Assembly (NCBI GenBank): GCA_009617715.1
Contig: VTFK01000157.1
Span: forward strand, 744,001 to 808,000
Source: Plectrocnemia conspersa
Taxonomy: Eukaryota; Arthropoda; Insecta; Trichoptera; Polycentropodidae
DNA: 64,000 nt
Reading direction: 5' to 3'
Below are positions 13,061 through 24,270 of this stretch, in pieces. The notes under the pieces are model-generated. The model was given only the letters and a program-made list of their open reading frames with translations, was not told the origin of the DNA and ran no database searches. Each line of letters opens with the position of its first letter. The stretch's first letter is position 1. The translations under genes and the position numbers were made by a program.

Positions 13061-13683
13061 AGAGATTGATTCATTTAATTCAGCAAAATAATTGGTAATA
13101 AAAAAGTAAGTATAATATTTTATTGAATTAAGTTTATTTTACTTTTTTTATTCACAATCCTTGCTTTTAAACAGTACTCACTCAAAACATATCAACTATT
13201 TTTTACAGATATTATAGTTATTTGCTAAAAAAATATAATACCTGTTTTACTTCTATAGATAGTTTATTAAAAATATCAGTAAAAGTCATCAGAATAATGA
13301 TCAACTCAACTCAGCAACTTAATTAAACTTCTTTCCAATCAAATAAAAGGTTACTTAAATTTTGTTTAATTAACTAAAACCAGGAAAACAACTGACAATA
13401 TTGCCTAATCCTACAGACCGATAAGTATCTTACAAGTTATATCAAAAATATTTAAAAAAATCTAATAAAATGAATTAAACCTGTAATAGAGGAACATACT
13501 TTCTTACCAAATCATCAATTTGGCTTTCGAAATTAACATTTTACAATAGAACAAGTAAGTACACAGGTGGGCATAATATAGCTTTGACAAATGGTGAGTG
13601 GGTTTATTTTCACCAAATCGCCCTTAAGCTGTTCTTTACGCCCTAAATACCTCCCCTGCATGTTTGTATATTTTACATGGTAG

Positions 13684-14282
13684 TGTGGCGACCACACATA
13701 TAGGCACAGTTAAAAGGGCGATTGTCTTATTGTTAATGACCGTGACCAAAATCGTTCATTCACTAACAATGAGACAAACATCATAGCACAAGAAGGATTT
13801 CTATTGACCACACACAACACGGGTCGTTAAGAGAATCCATTTTGTGACAAAACGGTAATGACGCAATCAATCACCACAATGCAAACCCTTTCCGAAGAGT
13901 TCGAAAGTCTGGAGCCAAGCAAAAAAACTGGCTTTCGAAAACGCAACATCCAATTTCTCAAATTCTAAGAAGCCACTGCAGCGATTGGCTAGAAGATCGA
14001 TGCACAATCGCGATTGGCCAGCTAGCGTGCATCCCCCTAAAGGGTATAAGCCTGGACTCCGACGAGGAGAGCAGCCATATACTCACCGCACGCAGCCTAA
14101 GAACCCTGAGCATCATATACGGCCATCACCACCTGCGCCACGTACACCTTCATCGCGAGAAAGGTCACGCCGTAATCGTCCATAGTCAAAATTGTAATTA
14201 TAACTTAATAAACAATCTAATAGGATTCACCGAAGAGTCGCATTGTCCGCGAGGTCAACCACCCCTAGGACTACCCCCCCCC
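13684..14282 (+). mobile_element. Solo-LTR-like block of a retrotransposon
   Basis: The block has the layout of a retrotransposon LTR. A left edge near TGTGGCGACCACACA is followed by a GC-rich promoter-like part with GGGTATAAGCC at about 14040 and a likely initiation zone ~25-30 bp on. An AATAAA lies at 14206-14211, followed by a GC-rich R/U5-like end and a run of ten or more C at about 14272-14282. A 66-codon frame at 13985-14185 is basic and proline-rich and probably not a protein. I found neither a second LTR nor gag-pol nearby, nor a clear target duplication, so the boundaries are approximate. Confidence 0.4.
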
Positions 14283-14402
14283 CTTCTAAAGTAGCAATCC
14301 ATTAATGAATTTATTACCTGGTGACTGCATAGTTATTTTACGCAAAAAAATAAAAACAGAAACTTTGCCTTTATTGTTTGTTAACCTCATGCTATATAAA
14401 AA

Positions 14403-14447
14403 AAAAATTTTATTGTTTAGTGGTAACAACTAAGCAATAAAATTTTT
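14403..14447. repeat. Foldback with 19-bp arms and 7-nt loop
   Basis: Arms 14403-14421 and 14429-14447 are inverted copies with a single difference, which is a G-U wobble in one orientation. The loop is GGTAACA. It is too short for a classical pre-miRNA stem; cruciform, a MITE remnant or chance palindrome are possible. Confidence 0.5.
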
Positions 14448-14655
14448 CATTCATTGAATTACGAATAAAACAAAATTTAGAAATTGCGAACAACGAAGTG
14501 GTGATCACGAAACAATTTTATTATTTAGCAGTGCCTAACGAGTAAAAATAGTAAAATCACTTTTTGGTTTTATTAACAGTTTATTTTATAAGCATTTATT
14601 TATTAACATATATATATAAATATGTAGATGCCGCTATCGGGTGGTGAAGTTGAAA

Positions 14656-14720
14656 TGGCAGGTATTAAAAGTTGGAAAGCTTCGCTGGAATGTCGACTTG
14701 AATTATTGTCGACTGTGATC
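14656..14720 (+). repeat. Dispersed repeat family B, copy 1
   Basis: Resembles 16633-16690, sharing the GAATTATTGTCGACTGTGATC block (GTATTATTGTTGACTGTGATT in copy 2) and an upstream TGGCAG / CTTCGYTGG word order. The surrounding 14630-15120 sequence has higher GC than background and contains two minus-strand ORFs (14665-14880 and 14896-15105) with no recognisable domains. The family is unknown, probably mobile-element derived. Confidence 0.45.
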
Positions 14721-15120
14721 TGTCATGGTATGTTCTTGTGATGATGCTGAACGATCCTTCCGTGTCTCGCGCTTTGACTCCGAGACGAGTCTCCCGCCGA
14801 GTCTCTGGAGCGTCTACCTTTTCTGGTTCAAAACAGCTATAGTGAATCTTAGATGAAGATGTTGGTGGGCCGATAAACACACCCAGAAAATGTGTTTACG
14901 TCTTAAGAGTAAAACGGCCCAAATGGCCACTCTGGCGATCGTTATTAAAGGGTAAAAGCGCAATAGTATTTTGCGCAGGGTAAAACGTATTGCTTATCGA
15001 GCATCTATTCACACAAAGAGTAGTTTTCCAGCATTTATGGGATAAATGTCTCAGTATGGATGGTCTAATAGGTAATCCATGAAATATTGTAATGTTTAAT
15101 CCCAAATCTATCTTTCATTA

Positions 15121-16620
15121 TTATGCCTTACTAAGAGACGTGTTTACTTACTTTCAAGAACAACTTTTGAATTATAAATTGCGTACTTACTTCTTGTTGC
15201 TTCTAATGTCACGTTTCAAAAAGATATATCTATATTTATAAGGCACATAATATGTAGGATATTTAAAATAATATGTCTCAATTATATACTTAATTTACTA
15301 TTAAATTATTTATCCTCATTACTTGGACTACAATTAATTTAACGTTTTTGTGTAATTAATTTAGTATAGTGTTTATAGTATGTATAGTATTTATATTTTA
15401 AACAGTATCATCAACTTATTATAAAAATATATTCTAATTATATTACTTTAAGAATAAGAACCGAGCTGCTTGAAAATTTGTATATTTTAATCATAATGCG
15501 CTTTACATCTATTGTTTTAACATATGTCCATATTTCTCTTATATAAAAAGCTAATGTAGTCATAAGATAAATATAATTTGTTTTAATAAATATTTTATTC
15601 GTAAAAAAAAGTATTATTTTTTTATAATATTTGCGAGCAAAAAAATCATGTTTTAATAACACAGTACATATACTTATGCGTTTACTGTATATAAAATAAC
15701 ATGAGTCATATGTGGAAGTACCGGTTGTTGTTTTTTTATAACTCACTCAAGATCTCCATGATTCCAATTCATATCTATGTATTTATATAAATACATTATA
15801 ATCGATGCTTAAGTGAATATTATTTTGTAACGTCAACTCAACAACCACCGGTTCTCTCGACGTGGCGCCGTGTTACCAAATTACTGACATAAAGTTACTT
15901 CAACACACAACAAGACTTTTGGCACATACACATTCATACACAACAAGCACCGCTTATTGAAAAAATTAACAAACGCGTAGGTTGAACAAGATGACTGCTC
16001 TGCAAAAAATCGATTTCTTAAGCGCCGGATTTCTTCGAAAATATATAATCCAAACTTTTGACTCACTGTGACTAAAATTTGGTTCATCTGTAATACTTGG
16101 CAATTTACCTTTGAGTGGGCGTCTCTGATTCACTATAATTTAGTAATTGAGGTATGATTTGTTTCAAAACCATATGGTACTCTTAAATTTTATTTTTTTT
16201 CATAATTAAGAAATAAATTGTCTTTATTCGTTGAAAAAGTGGCTAAAAAATACTAAATAACTCTACTCATGAGCTTCGATTTTTAATTCGAGATACAATA
16301 AAGAGGTAGGATTTAGATTACTTGAAGCGAAAAATAAGTAATATTAAACAAAACGACAACAAATTTAATTTTGTAACATAACATATTATACATGCATTAC
16401 AATCAATACTGACAAATAGAATGAACATCCACAAAAAAATACAATACCATATTACTTTTAAATTAAATCACAAACAAGAGGTAATAAAATTTTATTGTAT
16501 TTACAATTTTGATTAACGGTTCCAAATATTAAACCCACTTACTTAAACTTATAATTCTGAAATGTAACATACTACATATATAAATTACTGCATATATAGA
16601 GAAATGTAGAATCTGCTCAA
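15121..16620. other. AT-rich intergenic DNA
   Basis: Mostly low-complexity AT-rich. The minus ORFs at 15438-15746 (102 codons, rich in I, K, Y and F) and 15881-16087 have no recognisable motif and no splice context and are treated as chance. A small CpG-containing patch (15845-16050) has no further structure. Confidence 0.45.
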
Positions 16621-16632
16621 AGCGTTGGTAAT

Positions 16633-16690
16633 ATGGCAGTCGGAGAACCTTCGTTGGCGGGTCGAGTTGTATTATTGTTGACTGTGATTT
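16633..16690 (+). repeat. Dispersed repeat family B, copy 2
   Basis: Diverged partner of 14656-14720, in the same orientation about 2 kb away. The two copies match best over TATTGTYGACTGTGATYT. Sequence after ~16700 no longer aligns. It may mark two insertions of one element or a decayed local duplication. Confidence 0.45.
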
Positions 16691-17394
16691 TATGAGACGA
16701 TTTAAGATTTCAGGATGGATGTGCTATTAGGTGTATCGTAAAATGATTCCAATTATTACAACTGTCCGGTCACGAAATCACTTGTGAAAAGACTGTGTGT
16801 AAGCTAACATTTAAGACTGGTTTTCCTTTGTTCAAAATGGTCATTTTGTTGAAAAAATCGTTGAAAACGCCACAAACGATTCTACGAGTTGCAGACAGTG
16901 TATCTATACAATTGAATGGAATTTATTACTATTAATAACTTTTTTATCTACAAATTTAATATAAGCAATATGATGACTAGCTCTTGCGATGATTCTTATA
17001 GAATGTAAAATTCCTTTAAAGGTTTATCGATCATAATGGAAAATTTTGAACATCTGTACCAACAAAAAGCGAGAGTTAGAGTAAGCTAAGAATTGTCTGA
17101 TATCAAAATGGGAGACAATGTTGTATTTTATTCCCTATGTTTTTTAAAAACGTTACCCTTTTCGTTATCTGACAATATTTTCGACATTCAATTGTTTCCT
17201 TCAAGTAGTAATGAAATTTAAGCAGAATCCTTGTGATTCGCTGAACATAAGGTGAGAATTTCTGGATTTAATGCAAAAGATTTTCCGATCTAAGTTAGAT
17301 AATTATAACACTTAGTGTATATAGTAATTTTATATCTGCCATAGTATGGTAGTATCACTTTTACCAATATGTGAAAAGTGAAAACACCTCAATG

Positions 17395-17690
17395 AAATGT
17401 ATTTTTTATCCCGGTTTCGTGTGGGTTAGGCGGATTTCCTGGAAATCGCAGAGTCTGCCGACCTTGGGCGTGTTTCCCCGGATTCGCCTGGGGCTCCGCA
17501 CTGTCAGAATGAAGCGAGTTAATGGACGCAGAGTTGGCGTCGCGATGAGATGTCGTTGCCATGACGACGACGCCGGTTGCGCACTGCCGTCCCGGTGCTA
17601 AATGTCACCGCGCATCATGAGTACCTGCTCATAAACAAGGCACACACGTGGGTGTAGTACCTTCGTAGTGACCTTACGTTTCCTGTTGAA
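17395..17690. other. GC/CpG-rich island
   Basis: The block contains many CpGs (GGCGTGTTTCCCCGGATTCG, CGACGACGCCGGTTGCGCAC) in otherwise ~75% AT DNA. A 76-codon plus frame (17371-17601) covers part of it but shows no domain. No initiator, splice or coding context ties it to a gene. Candidate conserved regulatory block, or an exon of an unrecognised transcript. Confidence 0.35.
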
Positions 17691-18037
17691 TTGCTTGCCA
17701 ATTCAGTTAAAAAAGGAATCACGTATAAACATTTTAATTAAAATATATGCATTTTCTAAAGTAAATGACATACAACAATAATATCAATACAAAACGAATT
17801 AAACCCAATTCAATTATATATAAGAGAGCAGTGCAGATAAATTATGAAAACTGTAAGTTAAAATATGATAATAAGTTATTCTCAGTTCTTTATTTTCCTG
17901 TAAAATGAATAAGTGTTCTACGTGCGTAACGTCCAAACTTCTAAACCTATTAAATTATTGATATCATTGGGCATACTACCTTCACCATGCTGAAAAATAC
18001 TACGACAATATCAAACTTAAATTTAATTATAGACATA

Positions 18038-18310
18038 CAGAGGCGTAGCTATGGGGGGCGGAGGGGGCGGGCCGCCCCGGGCGGCACTTGCTTGGGGGCG
18101 GCATATCGTCTAGTATCGGCAGATCGTCTAGTGTGGTTATTAACCCTGAATGCACTAAAACATATATAAATCCACGAATAACAAGAGCTTAATAATAACC
18201 AATTTATTAATTTAAGAAATGCTGATTTTATGACTCTGCAAAAAATGTATGTGGAGGGCGGCAATTTTAAGGATCGCCCTGAGCGACATAAAATGCCAAG
18301 CATATCTTAC
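18038..18310. mobile_element. Short non-autonomous hAT-like element
   Basis: The left end starts CAGAGGCGTAGCTATGGGGG and runs into a GC-rich palindromic zone (GCGGGCCGCCCCGGGCGGC). The right end, read in reverse (TAAGATATGCTTGGC then a GCCGCC-type zone), is a degraded inverted copy. CAGAG at the tip fits the hAT terminal pattern YARNG. There is no transposase ORF in the ~270 bp, so it would be a MITE. I could not see an intact 8-bp target duplication. A related tip appears at 22885. Confidence 0.55.
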
Positions 18311-18956
18311 CCTTTGCTCCAGATCCCCAACAAAGTAATGTAAATTAAATTGTGGTTAGTAATAATTTAATTTTACAATATCCGATTAGCTATAAAAACA
18401 ACGGCATTTAAGCGGACCACCAGAAAGGAATTTCAAGGCCAAAAACCAGAGATATTCCGCTTAAGTTCTTTTTTGACGCAAACGCTGTCAAGACAAGATC
18501 TATTGTAAACCTCACAATAATAAAATAATGCATCTTCTTCTTTAGATGCAAAGTGTGGATATATTCACCGTGTACCATTTTCAAGTGCAAATTTCGGATC
18601 TATATTACACAGTTCAAAATTCGCGGTTCTTGGATGTGCGGATTTATCTAAACACTAATAAGTAAACTATAAAATATTTTAAATAATAATGTATACTTGA
18701 CTCATACTTAGTATTCAAAGGATTTAGATAATTGTACATTTCGCAATTATAAAAAAAAAACATTTCAAAAAAGTACTGTAGCAAATTTTATCGTTTTCCG
18801 TTTTTACGCAAACCAAGACGCGATGCACCTATCAGCACCTAAGTAAGTTTTACCACATTTTCTTAAATAAAAAAGGAATTTATAATACCGTCAAAATTGT
18901 CCTTAAAAAAAATCAATTCTCTCTTGCTTTTCAATCATCCTTATTACTCCACATTC

Positions 18957-19014
18957 GACTAAAATATGATATACGAACAATTCGACCAAAAATATGATAT
19001 ACGAACGGAAAAAA
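18957..19014. repeat. 29-bp tandem duplication
   Basis: The unit CGAC(T/C)AAAA-ATATGATATACGAAC occurs twice head to tail with a period of about 29 bp, and the second copy is nearly identical to the first. It is probably a recent slippage duplication next to the inverted element at 19108. Confidence 0.7.
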
Positions 19015-19107
19015 CTTGTATACAGGGGTATAAAATTTGTACCTAATGTAATTTAGAAAAACCATTAACAAATTTGAAATAGAACCAATATACTAATAAT
19101 TTAATTA

Positions 19108-19581
19108 ATGTGGAATGATCATTTCTCACGTGGACTATTGCTCACACGAGTAATGGTCAAAAGGCACACGAATAATAGTCACAAATCGAAGGCTCACAAG
19201 CATATTGGTCACACGAAACATCACTTTTTAAAGAATAGTAAGTTTTTTAAGAAATGTTATATAATATCAATATTATTTTCACATAATTTTTTACATCTGG
19301 ATAAAATTATTTAAAAAATAGTGTATGAATATTTAATAACATCTTATTGCAATCAATTGATTTGTTTTGAATTTGTGTACAGTTAGTATTAAAATTAAAT
19401 ACCTTTGTGAGTAATATTCATACGAGCAATCGCCTTGTGAGCGATTGATTTGTGATGTAAGATTTTCAATGTAAGAAGTTGCAGTGTGACCAATGTTTGT
19501 TTGAGCAATAGTCCACGTGAGCAATCCTTCTGTGATCAATTTTCGTTTCACCAGTTGCCATGTGAGTAATAGAGCGTTCAC
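19108..19581. mobile_element. Inverted-repeat element made of ~15-bp TCAC units
   Basis: The left arm (about 19108-19220) and right arm (about 19400-19575) are inverted relative to each other. CTCACGTGGACTATTGCTCA is exact at 19125-19144 and, reverse-complemented, at 19502-19521. Each arm is a degenerate tandem array of ~15-bp units ending in TCAC(A). In the left arm TCAC cores lie at 19126, 19142, 19179, 19194 and 19209, with TCAA at 19157. The ~180-bp centre is AT-rich. A minus frame (19333-19581) is a by-product of the repeats. The architecture fits a MITE or foldback transposon with repeated transposase-binding sites. The superfamily is unknown. Confidence 0.65.
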
Positions 19582-19927
19582 ACTGTAAAATTTAAAATAT
19601 GATAATAATTAGTTTTTTGCTATATATTTATATATAAATACAATAATAAATAAATGTAAAGCCGAGTACAATAGTAAGTTGTGATTATGAAACTATATTG
19701 AATACTTTATAAAAAACAATGTTTTTGCTAACATACTATAAAACTAGTGACATCTATTTACATAAATATAGATGATTACGCATCTCAAACAATTTATTTG
19801 GTAGAAAGCTTAACTATAATAAAAAGTAATTAAGAAACACAACAGATGTCTCTTATATTGTAAAAAATGGATATGTTCTAATATTTACATAAATAAAATA
19901 AAATACGATTTATTTATATGTATAATA

Positions 19928-19933
19928 TTTATT
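19928..19933 (-). terminator. Candidate poly(A) signal of the PEBP gene
   Basis: AATAAA on the minus strand, about 75 bp downstream of the PEBP stop codon, within an AT-rich 3' flank that contains further AATAAA-like words up to 19950. Confidence 0.45.
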
Positions 19934-20004
19934 TATTATATTATTTATTTCTGTAGCGTGATTTTTGTGAAGGTTTTATATTTGATATTCTTCTTCATAT
20001 TGTA

Positions 20005-21471
20005 TTATAATTCGTTTCTGGCTCTAAACTGTACCCCAGCTAATGGACCACATAAAGGCAAATCTTTCCCCCATTCTGAAATATTGAACCTAGCCCTGAC
20101 TTCAGGTGCTTCCAACTTCAAATCTCCAGATTTTTGTTCATAGATCAAGAACACGTATCTATGATCGCCTGTGTTTTTTGGTGGGCCTGGACCTACGTAA
20201 CCTAAATATGATAAAATTAGTATTAATTTAAAGTTTAGATACATTTAATTAACAGATAAATACGTACTTTGCACATCAACGCCTGACGAAATATTTCCTT
20301 TCAAAATTGAATTACCCTGAAATAAATTATAATAATAAGTAATCATTTTCATAATTAAAAATGTGATCCAAAATACATTTAATTAAGGAAGTTGCATAAT
20401 TGCGTTATTGTAAATTTACTGTGTAACATATTTCGTTGTTAGAAATAATTTATTTATAGTTATTAGCAAACTAAACTGATTAAAAATTCTCGTTTTCTAA
20501 TCTGTTTCGCCTGACGCGACTGAAAGTCTATTGAAATATAATTTATGCAAACGTTATATTTTTTAATATTTCAGTGAAAGTCAGAAACGGTATTGTTTTT
20601 ATAAGTAAAGGAATATATTTCAAATATGTGACTTTAAGAATCAATGGCAGATATATATATCTTACTTACTCTTGAGTAAGTGCAATAAAAAACTTTATTA
20701 GGTATTAAATATATTTTTTATAAACTTTTGATTGGTAATGCTTTATATAAGTAGTAATAAAATTTATTTACGTACATATGTATATTATTTGTAAAAAAGA
20801 TTAGTATTTTTAAATTATAAAGTTAATAATAATACGAAGATTTAAAAACATAATTTAAAAATTTAAGATGTAAAAATCTGCTAAAAAAACAATAATATTA
20901 TACAGCTGTGTGTATACCATACTACTGCAGGAGTTACGCTATATTAATCTGATTTACAAGGTCAATGCAAAAGAGAGGTCGCTTAACTTAATTTAAAGCA
21001 ATTCGTTCTAACATGCATTGAATCAAATAATGCATTACAGTGTAAAAAACGTAGCATAAATACTCACTTCTATATTAGATTTGATCATATGCAAATAGAA
21101 ATTTCCAGGTGTGTGATTTGGCGCGTCTGGATCTATCGTCATAACTGTATAAAACTTTTTCTGAAACAGTATTATGTATGTATATATTACTATTCCCTTA
21201 AAAATATATTCTTAAAAATAAATAAAACACTAACAGGATCCGCCTTATCGAAGTATACCCTGGGCTCGTTGGCGAATATCAACTTTGGAAGAAGAACATC
21301 GCAGTTGGAATCGTTAACCAAAGTACGCCCCCCTTGGCTCTTGATAACCAACCCTTTCAGCAGTTCGCACCCTTGCAGCAGAGTCTTCCCATCCACTTGC
21401 TCACATTCGTCGCCGTGAACGGCGATCACGTGAACAACAGTGAACAACAATATGAACAGCGAGTGATTCAT
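20005..21471 (-). CDS. Secreted PEBP-family protein, four coding exons
   Basis: PEBP proteins bind anionic phospholipid headgroups or act as protease or kinase modulators in a conserved small beta-fold; this one should enter the secretory pathway. Coding exons on the minus strand are 21471-21235, 21160-21068, 20316-20268 and 20201-20005. Introns are 74, 751 and 66 bp with GT-AG ends (donors gttagt, gtgagt, gtacgt), and joining gives 191 aa. Residues 1-20 form a signal peptide (hydrophobic FILLFTVVHVIAV). DPDAP lies at 89-93, YVGPGPP at 128-134 and DHRYVFLIY at 139-147, the two PEBP signature blocks. Four cysteines (23, 35, 57, 177) and N-x-S/T sequons at N53, N94, N118 and N166 fit secretion. 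The usual EW-HW segment after DPDAP is replaced by NFYLH, so ligand preference may differ. The ATG at 21471 is preferred over an upstream TTG because the signal peptide starts there. AATAAA on the minus strand at about 19933 is a candidate poly(A) signal. Confidence 0.93.
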
Positions 21472-21599
21472 CCTCTTCGTTTGACGTACTCTTGGCAACT
21501 GAATTCTGCTTCATAACTGGCGTATTTTTTTTCACCACAAAAACCATTGCTTAATCCTGTTTCTCGCACACGAAACATTTGTCAGTGAGTTTCGTTCAA

Positions 21600-22490
21600 A
21601 TGACAAGTGGTTGGCATATAGCTTATAGCATTGAATGGTGAAAGTATTCAGAGTGAATTAATGAATTTATTGCATTCGTTTGCTTCACAAAATGTGGACC
21701 ATTAAAATAATTAATATTTTTTAATGAATGCAATATAATTACTGACACAATGAACACGACTGAAATTAATTATACGTTTTAAGGGGTTTCAAGTTTAAAA
21801 TATATTGTAATATAAATTATATTTACTGAAAATATACGAAGTATGTTTAAAAAACCGTACCAGATAGATGTCCATATACCAAAGGTTTTTTTTTTAAATC
21901 CAGTGTTAAAGCAACCCAGCACAAAATACCATAATCCTCTCTTTCTAATAAAAAATATAATTTGCGCACCTTTAATTTTATTTTATGCGAGAAATGGTCA
22001 GAAATAATTAAGCCCTTGTCGACCTACCCCAAGAGTTAGCTGATATCCGGCCCTTGACCTTGAAAAATTAACATTTTATACTTTTAAAAATGTTTTTACG
22101 ATTTCGCGATTTTTTAAAACTAACGAGGTGAGATAATTAATACCATTTCAGTGCTTATGTCTGTATTTGAACTGTTTCCTGGTATTACATAACTAAAAAA
22201 CTAATTAGTATTAAAAACTGTTATAAACTATTTATATGTTTAATCTATGTAATTATTGGGTAAATTTTATTATATACATATTTTAAATTACTTAATCTAC
22301 ATTATTTTGTAATTAGAGGAATTATATATCGACAAACTAGTCACGAACCTATCATCGAGAATACTTTATCTTTCAAAGTTATATACATTTCTTTTCTGAT
22401 AATTCAGCTAGCTAAAATTATTTATTTCTCAAAATAATTGCAATCTAATTGCTTTACTTTTCAGATGTTATATAGACCAACCAGCCATAT
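21600..22490. other. 5' flank of the PEBP gene and AT-rich spacer
   Basis: On the minus strand a GCTATAAGCTATATGCC stretch (about 21630-21615) lies roughly 150 bp upstream of the PEBP start codon and is the best TATA-box candidate for that gene. The remainder is AT-rich with no ORF or repeat that I recognise. Confidence 0.3.
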
Positions 22491-22720
22491 AGAAAGCACT
22501 TATTATGACGACGAATTGACCGTAAGAAAAGGACTTGTTGCTTAAACACTTTAAAAGCGCAATAAACTAAAATTCCGTTAGTATTTACGACTCGCCGACA
22601 TGTGCATTTGTGACAGCTGGCCGTGAATTGTGTTATTACTAAATATCCACCTGTTTAAACGTTAATGGCCACGCAACGATTAATGTAAGAAAGATGGCGG
22701 AAATAAACAAATGTAATTCC
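22490..22720. other. Non-coding block with homeodomain/E-box-like sites
   Basis: Mixed-composition block containing TTTGTGACAGCTGGCC, in which a TGACAG (Meis/Hth-type) core abuts a CAGCTG E-box. It also holds GTTAATGGCC and GATTAATG homeodomain-like cores. No ORF. It lies ~1.1 kb upstream of the PEBP gene, so it could regulate it; this is inference. Confidence 0.3.
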
Positions 22721-22884
22721 ATCCCCAATTAGTCTCTTTTAACGCACATGTCAAGAAAAGTCAAAACAAAAAAAACTCCTCCATCTTTAATACGCGTATA
22801 AAAGGTCGTAATAGAGTAGTCCATAAGGTCTAGACTGCTAACCCAAATTTCAATCACGGCGGCAGACTCAAATGTGTATATATA

Positions 22885-22940
22885 GAGCCGTAGCATGGGG
22901 GGAATTATGTCTCCGGGCACAAGATTGCGGGGGGTGCCAA
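22885..22940. mobile_element. hAT-like terminal fragment
   Basis: TAGAGCCGTAGCATGGGGGG followed by a G/C-rich stretch (CTCCGGGCAC, GCGGGGGGTGCC) closely resembles the left tip of the element at 18038 (CAGAGGCGTAGCTATGGGGG). Only one end is evident, so this is a fragment or an element whose other end has decayed. Confidence 0.45.
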
Positions 22941-23789
22941 AACAAAGTTGATAATAATCCATATTCAAACAATATATTAGATACACTATCATGAAGCATT
23001 AAGCTATTAATAGTCGACAAATAAAATAATAATGGAAAAACGCTTTGTAATTGCCGAAATTACTCATACTTCTGAGTGTATATTGTGCAGCTGTGGACTT
23101 TAGCATTTTTTAATGAAACTAGTCCTCGCGGATTTGGGACAGACGGTGTATTACCAAAAACTCATTTGGATTTTAAAATAAAAATACAATACAATATATT
23201 TTTCGCATATGTCCCAATAAAGATGAAGTTTGTTCCCAGATAAGAAATTGTCATGTTTAGTGATTTTTTTATCATAGATTTACTTTTGTCCGAGACACTG
23301 AAGACCGTTTTATATCTAATTTTAAGTGGCAAGATTAGATTGTTTTCTTTCATTAAAATCAAGCTCCTGAAGCTAACTACAGCTGTATAGCTCAAAAATA
23401 AGTTTGAAAGGTCTCATGTCCAAATTCAATTAGCCGGGTATCACCAGAAACCACCTAATGTATGTAAAAGAAGAGTTGAATGAAGACTACCTATTTATAT
23501 ATACAAAGCATTGAAAATTCTCGAGTTTGCAGACCTTGACTTTACAAAATTAACCACTTTCACAGCTTCATCAAGAACGAGTTTTAATTCAACAATAAGA
23601 TGCTTCGATTCTAGGCTTTGCCGGTAGATGCATAAGTGGCTAAAATATGTGTGATTTCATTACCTTTAATTTTGTAACGAAATTTTTTATTATTATTAAT
23701 GCAATCTTTTTAACAAAGTTTGTTTCTCAAAAATTGTACAGTGCCATATTAATTGTTATGTAAGCTGTTTTGTTGGCGCATTTTACCAG

Positions 23790-24270
23790 TATGTCTGTAT
23801 CAAGTAGATTTACAGAACTAATTGTGGCAGCCGACACGTATCACGGGGACGGTAGAAATACAACAGAATTTCAATGGAGCAAAAGATTGATAATATAGCT
23901 GCCGTACTACGAGCGAGAAAAAGAATGACGCGTCAATCAATGGTACTTTTGATTTCATTCCCAAACCTTCCACCAGAAGAGAAAATCCAGAATTGACGGT
24001 CCGGTATATTCAATTAAGACGTCTTTAAGGACGGACGCAGAAGTTGGTTCTCCCGCCATGGCTCTGCTCTTGGCCAGAGCTATTAAAATGCTAGCCTCGC
24101 AGAAAGATCCTACCTTCCAAGGCAATTAGTGCTAGCAGAGGGCTCACCGCCGGTTCATTTGAAAAGCTACAACTTTGCAGAAGTCAGCGCCACAGCGCCC
24201 ATAGAGAACTGACGCCATTAGAGCTCTTCCCAGTGATTCATTCAGTATCACACAAAGTCCTAGAAATTAT
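23790..24270. other. Unidentified moderate-GC block
   Basis: This stretch is less AT-biased than its surroundings and contains short open segments, such as one spelling PAMALLLARAIKMLASQKDP around 24054-24115, but every frame is interrupted by stops. It could be a decayed transposable element or an unrecognised exon. I see no diagnostic domain. Confidence 0.25.

Noticed and set aside
21472..21498. Upstream TTG start extending the PEBP N-terminus
   Set aside because: It would place a charged segment before the signal peptide; the ATG at 21471 gives a normal signal sequence.
21089..21516. Plus-strand ORFs of 109 and 60 codons across PEBP exons
   Set aside because: They run antisense to PEBP exons 1 and 2, whose splice sites and motifs fit the minus strand.
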